Assembly: GCA_008638375.1 (NCBI GenBank)
Contig: CM018052.1
Location: forward strand, 17,177,950-17,241,949
DNA: 64,000 bases
From: Nyssa sinensis
Lineage: Eukaryota; Streptophyta; Magnoliopsida; Cornales; Nyssaceae
Direction of reading: 5' to 3'
Both the position numbers and the translations under genes were made by a program. The notes under the pieces are model-generated. The model did not search any database and was not told where the DNA came from. It saw only the letters and a program-made list of their open reading frames with translations. Positions 11,061 through 24,358 of the stretch are shown here, one piece after another. How positions within the stretch are numbered: position 1 is the first letter of the stretch; each line of letters starts with the position of its first letter.

Positions 11061-13424
11061 TAAAAGTCCAATATACCCTTCGAGAACCAAATCAACCAGT
11101 AGTGATGCACGGTAATGTCTCTTGGATGAACTTGGAGAATAACGGGCATTGAGGTATTCACTCGTAAGACTTATGTAAGGATTACACACAAAGAACGTTT
11201 TTTCAAATCGGATTAGCCAATTACAATATCAGATCTTGTGATTCTAATAATATCAATGTTCAACTATATCACTTCACCTACCAGAATCTAAGTACTATCA
11301 TGTATACTCATTCCATCTCAACAGTACATATAAATCTAGTAATGGGTATAACATGGTATGTATAATCAATTAGACTATGAAAATCCAATGGTAGTGTGTA
11401 ATATCAATCAATAAGTGTATAATCTAATTCTAGTCATCACCAGACCTTAAGAAGATATTACTTGTGTCTTTCGTGTTATGCATTAGGTATCTTTTAAGTT
11501 CATAATTTGACTCTCTATGCATAGGGTATCCGTTTGCTTAAATGGATGTTAAAAATGTATTCATTGACCTTATCAATCCTAGTGAAATCCAATCCCAATG
11601 GTTTTACATTTTTTAAATATCTTTTAAACCCATAAATGTATTTTTGTAATTTTATTGACACTAGTTTCATATCTATCGAGACTCTGTCTCACCAAATAGA
11701 CCTTGAAAACGGATCCAGAATGTCCAAATACCCTAACGTAGTAAGTTTTTTTGTATTTTAATTTTTCTTTTAGATATTTGTTCTATACCTATAGGCATTA
11801 TTGTAATTTTATACATTCACATAGGACCATCCTTGTGTCCCAATTTTTTAAGAATACCCTTTACTGAATTTTAATTAGCTATTTAATTTTAGAAGTATTA
11901 TTGTCATTTTGCCAATTTAGGTGGGATCACCCTTAAGTTTCAAGTTACTTAATTTGACATCATATTTAAATTTAGAGCGTCCAAAAATCTTAGACACTTT
12001 TTTTTTTCATATTTTAATTAGTCATTTAATTATTCAAATTAATTCTAGGGGCATTATTGCCATTTCACTACTTTAGGTAGGGCCAACTTTGGGTCCCAAT
12101 TTGTCCAATTTAATATCATATTTAAATTTAGGGCATCCAAAAACCTTGGACATGCCTCTTTCGGATTTTTAATTAGCATTAGAATTGCAATATTTAACAC
12201 TAATGTTATTTTCGTCGTTTTATATATTTATGTGGGACCACCCCTAGGTCCCAGATGTCCAAACAAATCTCGCAATTGAGGTTGGAGTGCCTAACAACCT
12301 TAAGTATGCTCACTTCTGGCATTTAATTAGCATTATGTTGGCATAATTTGACATAAGGGTATAATTGAAAGAATTTTTAAAATTCTAAAGGACTTAAATG
12401 AAATTTTTTCAAATAGCTAGGGCCAAAGTGAAATTTCAATAAAATATGGGGTTGGATTATAATTATTCAAAAGTTCAGAGGGTCAATTTTTGATTTTTGA
12501 ATATTTTTGTTAATCGTTGACCCAAGTCCGACCCGATTACCCGACTTGATAACTCGGTTGACTAGACCAATTACTTGGTTGACCGACCTAGTTAATCGTT
12601 GATTAAATTAATGCGGTCAAGACTTGCTTGACTCTATTGAGTCAACTTAGCGAGTTAATGAACAGTGTCATCTTCCTTGTTGAGATGCCGAACACCCTAG
12701 ATTTTTAACTCATTTTCCCACATTCATAGATTAAAACCATCCAAAATCCCTAATATCTCAAGGTCACGAAGCTCCATCTATGGTTGCCTATGGTTAGCCT
12801 AGTCAATACCTGCCCTCTTTTCTCCTGTTATACCATCCCAAATATTTTATAGTAATCTACAACTTCAAATTAAGGTACAAAACAACCAATACATCAAAAT
12901 TTCTATTTCCATCATCAAGACCTAGTTGGGTCTGTTGCCACTATGAATACATACACACACGGTCATATGCACACGTACACAATGATGTCCTCAATCCCAT
13001 TCCATGTTTATTCATAATGCAAGCCTTATTATTCCATCCAAATTCACAATAATGTAGGATACCTGTGGTTTCTAAATCATGCATAATCGTTGATATATAT
13101 ATATATACACACACACACAGATGAACACAAACACACATATAATCACACACAGATGAACACAAACATATATAATCACACCTATATTGCTTTCTAGACTAAA
13201 TAAGAGGTCTAGAAGCCCCTACCTTGAGTTGTAACTATAGAGAGAGAAAATGACGTAGAGAGAGAAAGCTTCGGTTGAGGCCATTCATGGCTATCGATCC
13301 AGCTTTCAATTGTGGTCCCTCATGGTTTTTTTTTTCATCTTATTTCTTTCTATTCCTCTTCATATTTGTCCATTTCCTTATTTCTTCCTTCTTACACATA
13401 CAAATTTACACATATATACACACC
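11061..13424 (+). repeat. LTR-like non-coding sequence, right part
   Basis: No gene is present. Recurrent phrases such as GGGCATTATTGCC and runs of GGTTGACC/CTAGTTAATC words (about 11780-12640) are typical of long Ty3/gypsy LTRs. Related wording occurs in the opposite orientation at about 19600-20960. A 32-bp direct duplication (CACACACAGATGAACACAAA) lies at about 13110-13175 beside a TA/CA microsatellite. Confidence 0.4.
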
Positions 13425-13696
13425 CATACTGTCACGCCCCGAATTCCCGATCGAACCCGGGGACGCGACTGAACGAAACAAAAGAAAGGAAATAAATAGA
13501 CGAATAAGTAAATAAATAACAATTTAACTAATTTAGATACAAGCCTAAATACAGTCCTTTTTTATAAAAATTTCGGCAGAACCTCCTTTGTTTTCTAAGC
13601 CTTTTCTCACCCTGATAATCACAATACATCATATATATACAAACACATCGCAATCCATCCTCACTCGATAGCCACAATCTTATCAAAGTTAAATAG

Positions 13697-13800
13697 ACAT
13701 CGCCTAATTATACATCGCCTAATTATACAACCGAAAATATACATCGCCTAATTATACAACCGAAAATATACATCGCCTAATTATACAACCAAAAATATAC
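13697..13800. repeat. 29-bp tandem repeat inside the solo LTR
   Basis: The unit ACATCGCCTAATTATACAAC plus a short CGAAAATAT tail is repeated about three and a half times with almost no divergence, so it expanded recently relative to the LTR. Confidence 0.8.
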
Positions 13801-16410
13801 ACCCATGATACAACATATATGTCATTGGGCTTAAGCCCGTACATCACAAAACACGCCTCTCGGGCCAAATATCCATCTACAGTTAAGTCTCCTCCACTCG
13901 GCTAGACTTCCTCAAGTCTCAGATGTCGGGAGTGTCATCTGAAATATGGTTCCCACAAATGGGTCAGCTCAACTGCTGGTATGGTACAATACTAATGCAA
14001 GGAACAAAATTAAGACGTGGCATGTGCAAGTGTACATGTATATCTACATGCCTCCCTAATCATGCATATAGTATAATGGCAATGTAAAACCACATCTGAA
14101 GAAAACCCTATATCACGTTCACAAATTCATCAACACAATGCACAGGCAATATGCGTGACACACCCATGCATCTCCATGTCACACCCATGTCTCGCTTCAC
14201 GGTTCTTCCCCGTTGGCATGCAAGTACCAATATATGTCTCGCTTTACGGTCCGGACCCCGTAGGCCTGCGAGTACCTAAAGGCCAATTTTGGGTTTTTCA
14301 CCACAGGATCTACACCCTCATAATGCACCAGCACCTCGTGCTGACCCACACTATGCTTTCAAGGAATCACACTATGCCAATATGCCATGATTTCATCATG
14401 CAATAATATAGTTCATATGAAATATCACTTTCATAAGCATATACAACATGCTTCAAATAATACATCACAAGATTTCATCCACAAATCTACGTGTCATGCT
14501 CGATCAATCTCAACACTTACGCAATCCACATGTCACAATATCAACAATCCTTCTAAAACATAAATCACATATGATGACAACTCAAGAAGTAAATCATAAC
14601 TCCTAAATAATCTTAAATAACACGGAAGCATATAAACTCAACGAAAAGTGTTCTCAAAGCAATTCCTATGTGATCTTCTAACAGCAGATAAGCATAAGAA
14701 TTTTACAATCAATATGCACATCAATCCTAATTTAATTCTATTCCTTACTTAGTAAGGTACCATACCTGACTAGGGCATGTCTCAACCCTAGGATGCTGTG
14801 TCCACTATGCAGTCAAGTCAACAAAGATGTCCCCAAGCTTCTGTTGAATCAACCTCTTTGATTCTCTCTATTGCAGTGGCCCCTCAATAGAACTCAAACC
14901 AAACAAATCACATCCATCAGATATTGAAGAACTTTCCCTTCCTCAAGTTGCTTTTTTAATCTTCTCCAAATTCTCAACACATCAGACTGCATCAATCCTC
15001 AACACAGTGACAATTAAAATGTAAAATATAGAGCGGTCCCAAAGCACCAAAATACGCCTTGACATCCCATTGCCTATAACTCCGTTTCACTAATTTTAGA
15101 ACCATCCAACACCAAGCATCAAACCACACTTAAACCTCTCAATTCAAACCACAACAAATCAACCTATACAATTAAAACCATCATTTCTAAATCCGGACAA
15201 AATCGGACCAACAAATCCAACCTGTTCTCTCTCATTCAAGACAGCCCCTGCTCGCAACATCCCTACACAATTTCATATCACAAAACCGCAACCCAACACC
15301 AACATGCTGTTCAAACCAAAGGCAACAGAACAGAGAAACCCATCTCAGCCGCAACCTCACAACCCCGCAACCGTTTATCAAACCCCAATGATCTTCCTAA
15401 CAAATTGACACACAAAATTCCCCATTCATCTCTCCAAAATCAGCTCTTTGATCAGAACCTTACCATTCTTACCAATTTAACCGACAATAACAGCAACATT
15501 AAAACCACTTAAACCTTCCAAATTCAGGTATATAAAAATCTGCTGCTTCAGATCTAAAATTAACATGCACAAACCCATTAAATCGCTGTTTCAGATCTGA
15601 AATCAACATGAATTTAGCCCATCAAAGTGTTGCTAGAACACTGCTGCAGCAGCTCTTTCTCTGCAGCTGAAACGCTGCTACCTTCCCCCAATTTTCGCAG
15701 CAAATCGCAACCCAATCTAGCTATACACTTCAATCACGGATGGACCAGATCAGTACACCCAATTCATCACAAAAATCGCAACATCCTGAACCCAATAAGC
15801 CTGATGTTCACCTCTGTTCTCCACTAGAACAGCAGAACAGAGGAACCCATCACAATCTCAACACCCATACGCAACCCGAGCCACAACAAACACCGTTCAC
15901 CACTACACAACACCAAATCACGTCTCAAACCAATCTATATATATATATATATCTATATATACACACAAATATATACTCACCACCTGCCGCAGCTCCGCTT
16001 GCTACGATCGATCAGTGGCGTCCCTGTTTCGTGAATCAACCGAACCAACAAAAATCCCTACACCATTTGCGGCAGCACCGTCATCGCACCCCTATCACAA
16101 CTCTAGTGACGAAACCCCCAAACCAACACACCGCAACCTCATCCAACAACAAAACGGTGAGATTTACCCATTGCCACTCCGTCAACAACACCCCGGTGGC
16201 ATACGAAACTCGGCACACCGTTAGGTGCCGTCCCCACCTCCATCGCCGCCCTTGCCCAACTCCCCCTCGCGACCACCTCCGCATCTCCTTCCTCCCTTCC
16301 GTTTTTCTTTTCCCCTTTTTCTCTTTCTTTTTCTCTTTCTCTCTTTTCTTTTCTTCCCCTGTTTTCACGCGACATACCCGCCCTTGTTTCCCATTTCTAT
16401 CTCTTGGTTT

Positions 16411-16414
<4 letters not shown>

Positions 16415-16465
<51 letters not shown>

Positions 16466-16466
16466 A
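16415..16466 (+). promoter_or_regulatory. CT tract plus TATA tract, probable LTR core promoter
   Basis: A long (CT)n run passes straight into a (TA)n run ending ATATATAACCAC. This lies in the last 450 bp of the solo LTR, where U3 promoters sit in long plant LTRs. Promoter activity is inferred. Confidence 0.4.
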
Positions 16467-16831
16467 CCACTCCTTTATGTTTTTCCTTCTCTTCCCACCG
16501 ACTTAGAGATAACCCACACTTAACACACACCACACACCACACACCACACACCACACACTACATATCCCAAGGCTGCCGACACTTCCCCTTTATATCTCTT
16601 TTTTATTTTTTTTTCTACCTTACCTTATTATATATTTTATAAAGATTTTATTCCACAAAATATGCTATAAAGTCGAGGCTCAATTGAATTATGTATTCGC
16701 CAATATTGGTTCTCATTCGGGTCCCATATTATATTCTTATAATTTATGATTCGTATCAATCCCATAGATTTATCCTGGCATTTGGTTAACTGGTTTAAAT
16801 ATATTTTTTTTTTTCAAGTCTCTACACATAC

Positions 16832-17962
16832 ACACTGTGTTTATCTCTCACACATATATACACAGCCTCACACACTCACAACTCTCACCGAGCTCTTTTC
16901 ATAGAGTCTCCCTCACACACACATACACACCATTACACACACCACACCATTCAGGTGAGAGATGAGAGAGAGAGAAGAAGGGCTGAAAGTGTTCAGTCGA
17001 ATTGGAGTGATGGGAGGTGTAAGCACAAGCATTGAAAAACTCCTCCGGCTGTTTGCTCCCTTGAGGTGGGAGAGGAACGCCCTATTTTCGGATTGGATGC
17101 ATGTAAATAAAGAAAGGAGTCACCGGCTTGTTTTAGACTAATAAAAAGGAAACCTGATTCAACCTATGTAGAATATATGTAAAGGAAATAATAATAAAAA
17201 TTAAGAATTACAATGCTTTGGTCTTAGTTACATTCTAAACTCCTTAATATGAGTTAATAAAGTAAAGCAAACTAGTATACAATAAATAAGAGAATTTTGA
17301 TTCCGAGAGCTAAGGTACGAGATGGGAGGGGTTAAGCACCCATCCCCCCCTAGTTCGAAAGGACTGGCCTCTAGTGTTAATCAACAAGGCTTATATTGCA
17401 TGACATAAAATAAAAAAGAGAAAGAGAGAATAATAACGATTGCATGAACGAATAAATAAAAAAAATAAATAGAATAAATGAGATAAAAGGGAAGAGTAAA
17501 CTCGGGTCAATGAGGCATCGTATGTATCCATTCAAATAAATGAATTAAAGACGATGTAGTTCTCCAATCCAATTGATTTTATTAAGAGTGATAGAATAAA
17601 TTGAATTAGAAAAATAGAAAAGAAGGGTTTAGGAAGCGTACATGATTATTAGCAGCTAATTAGACAAGACTTTGGCTTGAACTCTTTGACTTCATATCGT
17701 CAGTTGTGTAGTACTCCATCTTGAATTGGGTAGAACTTTGGCTTGTGTAGAACAAAGTTTCAAAAATAGAGAGAGAAGAAAGAGGAGAATTATTGCAGCA
17801 ATGGGTTCTATTTATAGGAAAAAGTAAGAAGATTTGATCTAGGGGTTCACAATGAATCTTACATATGAAAGGCTTAGATTAAGCCTTAATGTGCAAGTAA
17901 ACAAAATTTAGAAATGTTTCTTATGCACAATAAAGACAAATCGCTTCAAACAAGGGAGGGAA
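16832..17962. repeat. LTR-like non-coding sequence, no gene seen
   Basis: It starts with CA-rich sequence continuous with 13424 across the solo LTR. Phrases such as GGAGTCACCGGCTTGTTTTAG (split across about 17117-17137) and GGTTAAGCACCCATCC (about 17330) recur in plant LTRs of another gypsy type. There are no LTR pair, duplication or coding region. Confidence 0.35.
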
Positions 17963-20900
17963 TGTAACACCCCTACCCAATAAATTGGGTGATTTTTATG
18001 CAATATATTAAAAGTTATATCAAAGAAGAACCTTTTCAAAATTCTTTGGGCCATATGCAATGTCATGTTGTGAACCAATGAAAGGTTAAAATTCAACCTA
18101 ACCACATGTAGGCCATTATCTTAGCTAGGCCATAACCCAATGCAAGGTAAAAATTCATCCTAAGCATACATAGACCTAACCTAGCCGAGGTTAAGAGGTT
18201 AAGTGATCAAATACATCACTAACCTAAAATGAGAAGAAGTATACATAAAAAATCACAAAGTTATTTAATAAATAATTATAAAAAAATAAAATAAAAATAT
18301 TAAGTATAATGAAATAATACTCATCATATGACTTGTACATGATGAGAGGGGAGAGAGAAAATACACATTTAAGTGTAACACCTCGACTTAATTACATTGA
18401 GTAACTACATTAATGGACTACTAAAAGCATAGACCTGAAATGTAACCATCGTGCTATGGGAACAATAGGTGAAATGCGGGAAACAAGTATATGTATATGT
18501 ATATGCATATACACACAACATATGTACACACATACACACACACACATATATATATATATATGAAGAAACAAAATATATATATATATACATATACACACAC
18601 AGTCATGTGTAAATGTGTGAGAAGTGTGTGTGCAAGAGTATGTATGTGTGTGTGTGGAATAAAGTAGGAATAAGGAAGCTCACGAGGTGGGGACTCTAAA
18701 CCTTAAAAGCAGTAGCCTTGTTGAGTCATAGATAAGAAGAATGAGAGGTAGCCACATGTCGTGGCTTGTGGGTTAAGTCTTATGAAGGGCAGTGGTTAAA
18801 GAAAGAAAACCGAGAGAGAGAAGCGTAAAGGTAGGGTGAGGTGTGGAGCTGGGCAAACAGTGAGTGTGTTGTGTGCTTCTCACCAACAACTACGGGCAGC
18901 AAAGACACAGAAATGAGAAGAGAAGAAGGGATAATAGAGAAGAGAAAATCTAGAGAGAGAAAATGATAGAGGGGCTAAACAGGTAATAACTTTGATCCTT
19001 CTTGATTCCTTTCGATATAATTAACTAAAATATAGAGGTTTAATGAAGAATTAAGTGAAAATCATAGAGAAAACCATAAGAACCAGATTGTAACCGCCAC
19101 TAATGAAGCTTGGAAGATGGGTCAGCTTTCAACCTAAACTAAACTGATTTTGATTGATTGGGATACGATTTACATGTTGTAAGGTTCACAACACTGGAAA
19201 AATTAAGTTAAATATCCCATAGACCTAAGAGATACGACCATGAATAGATTTGGGTAAAAAAAATAGGCAAGTTCAAAATGAGCTTTAAACTCGAATTTCT
19301 AAATAAGGAATGAAACCCCATGACTAGAGGGTCACAACATAACAAACCACACATGAGTTGGTGGAGAAACAAACACGAACAAAGCGACTTATAGTCGCCA
19401 TTATCGAAACTCAAACTAAGCTCTACAACTTTTTTCAAGACCTAAAACTAACAAGAAAATTCAAGTTAAGAACTTAGAGATCAATTAGATTGAAAACAGA
19501 TTAAAAAAGGGCATGAAATGCCTCGAAATAAAGGGAGGAAATTTTAGGATTTTACTACAATAGTAACCCTAGGGGTGGAGATGATGTTGAACAATTTTGA
19601 GGGTCGACTCAAGTTGGTGACGGGTCTGGGTCGACGTGTGAGTAAATAGATATATCCTTTAGTGGAACGTCATTTTTTGGACGCAAGGGAATTAATTAAA
19701 TCTTAAATGATGCGACATCATTTTGATGACATTGTGGTGACGCATTGCTGACGTAGTGAACGGTCTAGATCGGTCGACTCTCTATTGTTATGCAATGGTT
19801 CAGTTAAAGTGGGACAAAGAAATTTAACCGGTTTAATGCCTAAACCCTAAAACCTTTGAACTAGAACTCTTTTTAATTACGTTTTGGCCCTAGATGTTTA
19901 TGGAAATTATATTAAGCCCCCAAAAAATAATTTATAATTATTTTCTACCCTTAAATGAATAGGAAAATTACTATTTTACCCCTAAGCCTAAAATTGGTCA
20001 AATAAAGGCCAATTAAAATACAAGAAGAGTCTAACCCAATTTTTTTTGCCATTATAGACTCATTAGTGGAGTCCGATTTGGGAAATTAGACCCCAAAATT
20101 TAAGAACGAACACACTGGACTAATTCTACATGAGTCTAAAACAGTTAGTTAAGCTACTAAATGAACCTGAATGGCTACGAGGGTACCTACCCTAATGTTT
20201 GTCAATGTTTTGGACTCAATTGTGGGGTCTATTTTGTCAAATGAGGTACCAAAAATATAGATACATAAAAATATGTAATTTCTAGATAGCTCTTAATGAT
20301 ATACAGGCTATTGGACTGGTTGAGAAAATATAGAAAGGGGCATACTTAAAATTGTTAGACGCTCTGAACCTAATAGTAAAGTCTAATTGAGCATCCAAAC
20401 ACATGAAGTTGGTCCCGCATGGAAGTAAAAAATTACAAAAATGCCCATAGACCTAAAGTAAGCTACAAGAAGGCTAAGATTTGAAAAAGCCTAAATTTAA
20501 TATATTCGACATTCTAGACCCAACGATGATGTTCATTTGGAAAAAATAGAACACCAAAATAAACTAAGAAATGGCGAATACGTCGCAAAGACTTAATAAA
20601 CTACCAGAAGAGTATTAAAAGTAAAGAGGAACCCATAACAATATTTATAGGAGCCTTTTACTCCAAAAATGAACTTCGTTTAAGATAAATGGATAACTAA
20701 GACACGAGATTGAATAGTAAAATTATCATATTACTTTTAAGACTTAATTAAGCAATCATATGAACTCAGAAAGTAAAAGAAGGGGCCTATTTTATAGCTA
20801 AAAGAATCCTCTACACTTAAAGATGAGGTTTGTTAAAAGTAAATAAAGTACCGAACAATATAAGTCATGAAATGATAAAATGACAAAAATGCCCCTAAGG

Positions 20901-22232
20901 GCTAAAATAAACTACGAGATGAATTAAGAAGAATTAAGATCCTTAATTAGAGAAATTTAATGAATCTTAAATAGTAAGACTAAGTTTAAGAAGGAACTAG
21001 GATTAAGTAAAGAGATACTTTAAGCCATGATGCGTGCTAATGAGTATCATTATATTGATCCATGACTTAGGATCACCAGCAAGGAAATAAAGATGAGACG
21101 AATGGTAAAGCCAGAATGTAAGATTGTAACTATGGACTCTAGATCATAGGTGAGTAACCATGAACCTTGAAATAGAGATTATTTCTATTAAATGCAGTTA
21201 TTTACAATTTTATGACATTTTCCAGACTACTATACTAAATGTTTTAATTGCATGTCTTTATCAACATTTCGTTAAATGTTTTATATATGGATAGCTTAAA
21301 AAATATTTTGCAAGCATGTTTTAGCATAAAGTTTTACATGTCCTACAAATATGATTAGTTCAAGATATACAATGATACCCGATTGGGGGATTAAGCCATT
21401 AGGCCATTTAAGCCCAGAGCTCTAAATTACATTAAGGTAGCCAATGTGACAACTCAAGTTCCGCAAGGGACAAAGCTTATAAGATGTTTGTCATGTAATA
21501 CTTTTTCTCGCTTTTATAAAATCAGATTTTATGATAGTATGACTTATCTTGCAAAACTATCTGGCATAAGAATTTACTTGATTCTATAATATATCTTGCA
21601 ACTCTCAGTTATATGTATATGTTTTACGGATGCCAGTAGCATTCAGTACAAGCTCTTTTTAACTGCTATGCATGAAAGTTTATAAAAGGGGTTTCTAGAA
21701 ACCCATGTCAGGGGATTTGTGTTACTCACGAGTTTTTCACGAAGCTCACAAGGTTCTATCTTATATATTTTTAGTAATGACTAGAAGTTTTTTAGATTCA
21801 TATGCTAGTAAGTTATGAGAAGTAGAGACTCTAACTAAAAGAGAATAAGTATCCCAGTCATGGAGGTATCAACTTGAGGTGACAAATACCAGATTGGTGT
21901 GACAACTTAGAGTAAGATAAGAATGTGAATGATGTATATTGTTGATATACTAAGTTAGACATTCTTGTGTAACTTAATAATGGTATCATATGATTGTAAC
22001 TGTGACATAATGTTTACTTATACTTTGCTACGAGTGACTGCATTTAACAAAAAAATTTATCGACGTAGATTCCATTGTTATATATGACCGAATGTAATCT
22101 ACTTGGATATGTAAAGAGGCCTTTGGTTAGACATGTCATTAATATGCTACAAAAGGGATAATATATTTGCGAGGTGCCTAACTGACCGGTTATTATCCCT
22201 AATCCGCATAAGGTGGGATATGGGATGTGACA
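17963..22232 (-). repeat. Probable long solo LTR, minus orientation
   Basis: The + strand starts TGTAACACCCCTACCC and ends GGGATGTGACA; read on the minus strand this is TGTCACATCCC...GGGGTGTTACA, a normal LTR pair of ends. The flanking five bases are GGGAA on the left and GGAAA on the right, an imperfect match. A second TGTAACACCTCG start at 18374 is an alternative left end, so the boundary is uncertain. No coding is seen. CA/TA microsatellites lie at about 18480-18650. Phrases such as AAAATGCCCCTAAGGGC (about 20888) echo the 27-bp minisatellite further right. Confidence 0.4.
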
Positions 22233-22559
22233 GGAAAAGATAAGGTAAATAAATATCACCTATATTTACTATATTGCCCCTAATTCGATGGAGAATTTAG
22301 GGACATGGTAATTACAAAAATGTCACTAAGGAATAAAAAGTAAAAATTGTCCCTAAGGGCCAAATTTACCAAATTTACCACACATGGATAAAATGACATG
22401 AAAATTACATGTATGCCCTTAAAAAATAACTTATAAGGGATATGATTATGCTAAAATTACCAAAGTGGCCAATATTACATAAATGTCCCTAGAAGGTGGG
22501 AAATATCTAGAATTTACTAAACTAACCTTAAAGGATATGTAAATGCTAAAAATTACCAA
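22233..22559. repeat. Degenerate ATGCCCCTAAGGG-type sequence
   Basis: No gene. Scattered imperfect copies of the words AAAATGTCACTAAGG and ATGCCCTTAAAA lead into the regular 27-bp minisatellite. Confidence 0.4.
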
Positions 22560-22815
22560 AATACCCGTGATGGTCAAAGATGTGCATAATGACCAAAATA
22601 CCCTCAAGGGCCTTAATATACCAAATGACCAAAATGCCCTTAATGGACAAAATGATCAAAATACCCTTGGTGGGCATAATGATCGAAATGCCCCTAATGG
22701 GTGAAATGACCAGAATGTCCTTGGTGGGCATAATGACCAAAATGCCCCTAATAAAAAAATGACCAAAATGCCCTTGGTGGGTGTAATGACCAAAATGCCC
22801 CTAATGGGCAAAAAT
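22560..22815. repeat. 27-bp minisatellite (ATGACCAAAATGCCC...)
   Basis: About nine imperfect units of the form ATGACCAAAATGCCCCTAAT plus GGGCAAA, alternating with a CTTGGTGGGCATA variant, so the true period is partly a 54-bp dimer. It creates spurious repetitive ORFs on both strands, which are not genes. Confidence 0.8.
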
Positions 22816-23456
22816 ACAATGTTATAGTGAGTTCCTAAAGATGAAGAAACTAACCCTATACAATCAAGGGTCGCAAAATGAGATGTTTACAAGAGGGGTG
22901 TCTCCCTTTTGTCACATCCCTTGCACACATAACTTCCAAAACACACATACACATTAGCTTATTGTGCACTTGCACACACTCAAGCACACCCACTAAGATT
23001 TTTTTTTTTATCCAATCACACTATGTCATGTGTCCTAACATAAAAATATCTCACAAATATTCTCTTGGAAGCTTTACACACATACCCATGTGCCACGTGG
23101 CTAGTTAGCTATGCGTGTGTGCACATGCGCCTGAAAATAAACTGTCAGAATTGTACCAAAATTGGCACCGTAACTAATCTCGACGCGATGATTCCAAATA
23201 TGATCTATGTTTTTCCAATTTCTAACTTTAAAATTTTCGTATTTATCTATGTCTCGTATTTGACTATGTGGCCTAATGGCTCACTCCATTTTTGAATAAA
23301 TTATTAAAATTCTATTTTACCCTTATAATATTATATTGATAATTTATTAATTAATTTCATAATTTTTTAATGCATATTTAATTAATTAATTATCTGATTT
23401 TGACTAAGATTGAAAAATTATCAAAATACTCTTTGATAATTTTTCTAGTCGTTACA
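22816..23456 (+). repeat. LTR-like non-coding sequence
   Basis: It contains TGTCACATCCC at 22910 and ends CTAGTCGTTACA at 23456, both plausible LTR termini. The flanking five bases (CCTTT and TTTTT) do not match well. A CA-rich middle and an AT-rich tail resemble the 3' half of a long LTR. Confidence 0.3.
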
Positions 23457-24305
23457 TTTTTTTAAGTTTTTATATTTTATATCTTCTAGGGGATTTCTTA
23501 TTTGAACTAGATTAACCTTTTGAATTTTCTCTTCCGTTCTTCATGAATTTCCAAATCTCTTAACGAACATGGATAACTCTTCATCATTGATATATGACTC
23601 ATTGCTAGACTCATTATTCTCATCTTTTATAGACTTAAGGGCAATGCTTTTGGATTTTCTAGGTTGCCTCAAATTTAACTTATATGTCTTTAAGAAATGT
23701 ACCAACTTATCAACCTTGAGAGAGTCAACATCTTTACTCACTTCAATGGTAGTGACCTATACTTGAAACCTCTTAGGTAGGGATATCAAGAGTTTTCTAA
23801 CAATTTTTGGTTCTTCAATTTTCTCACACAAGTTGTATGATGAATAAAGAATGTCACTTAGTTTTAAATATAAATCTAAGAAGTTTTCATTGTCTTCCAA
23901 CCTAAGTGCTTTAAACCTAGTGGTGAGCATTTGAAGTTTGGATAACTTAATGGTCGAAGTATATTCTTGAGGAGTTTGTATGATATCTCATGCCTCCTGG
24001 GATGTTTCGTGAGTCATGATTCAACGAAAAACCTCAACAGTGACAAATTTATTGATTGCATTTAAACCTTTAATATTTTAACCATTAACCTTAATATCAT
24101 TCTCATCACAGTTAGTTTGTGATTTTTTGTCACTTTGGCCATTAACAACATGAATAGGTTGTGTTTAGTCATTTTCAATAGTCATTCAAACACACTCGTC
24201 TATGGACCTAAGGAATGCCTTCATCTTAACTTGCCAATTGGCATAATTACTAGCATCAAATAAAGGAGGAAGCGAGATTGATCTGTCAGTATGTTGAGTA
24301 TCCAT
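23457..24305 (-). pseudogene. Copia gag, decayed, minus strand
   Basis: On the minus strand the Gag starts at ATG 24305-24303 with MDTQHTDRSISLPPLFDA, then SNYANWQVKMKAFLRSID, the UBN2-type start of SIRE-like Copia Gag. Stops soon interrupt it (after IDECV and TIEND). Further on, 23741-23541 is open and reads SLKVDKLVHFLKTYKLNLR, QPRKSKSIALKS, then an acidic stretch and SMFVKRFGNS, a conserved middle part of the same Gag. The frame is lost before any zinc knuckle. The upstream primer site and LTR agree with the orientation. Confidence 0.75.
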
Positions 24306-24344
24306 ATCTAAACCTTAGAATCTGTATACTATCTAAGACAACAA

Positions 24345-24355
24345 CTCTAATACCA
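24345..24355 (-). other. tRNA-Met primer-binding site of the Copia element
   Basis: The minus strand reads TGGTATTAGAG, one base from the canonical TGGTATCAGAG complementary to initiator tRNA-Met. It lies 3 bases inside the LTR end and just upstream of the gag ATG. Confidence 0.75.
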
Positions 24356-24358
24356 ATT

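Larger units (their letters stand above)
13430..16826 (+). mobile_element. Solo LTR of a long-LTR Ty3/gypsy element (Del/Tekay-like)
   Basis: This 3,397-bp unit begins TGTCACGCCCCG and ends TCTCTACA. It is flanked by identical 5-bp duplications CATAC at 13425-13429 and 16827-16831, as expected for a single LTR left by recombination between two LTRs. It has no coding capacity. Inside are a 29-bp tandem repeat (13697-13800) and a promoter-like zone with long CT and TA tracts (16415-16466) ahead of a CA-rich leader. Length and terminus resemble Del/Tekay chromovirus LTRs; the lineage is inferred, since no pol is present. The 300-codon ORF inside it is low-complexity. Confidence 0.85.

Noticed and set aside
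15740..16642. 300-codon ORF on the + strand
   Set aside because: It is low-complexity (Thr/His/Pro-, then Ser/Phe/Leu-rich) and runs through CT, TA and CACAC microsatellites inside a solo LTR. It has no domain and its neighbours in other frames are equally open.
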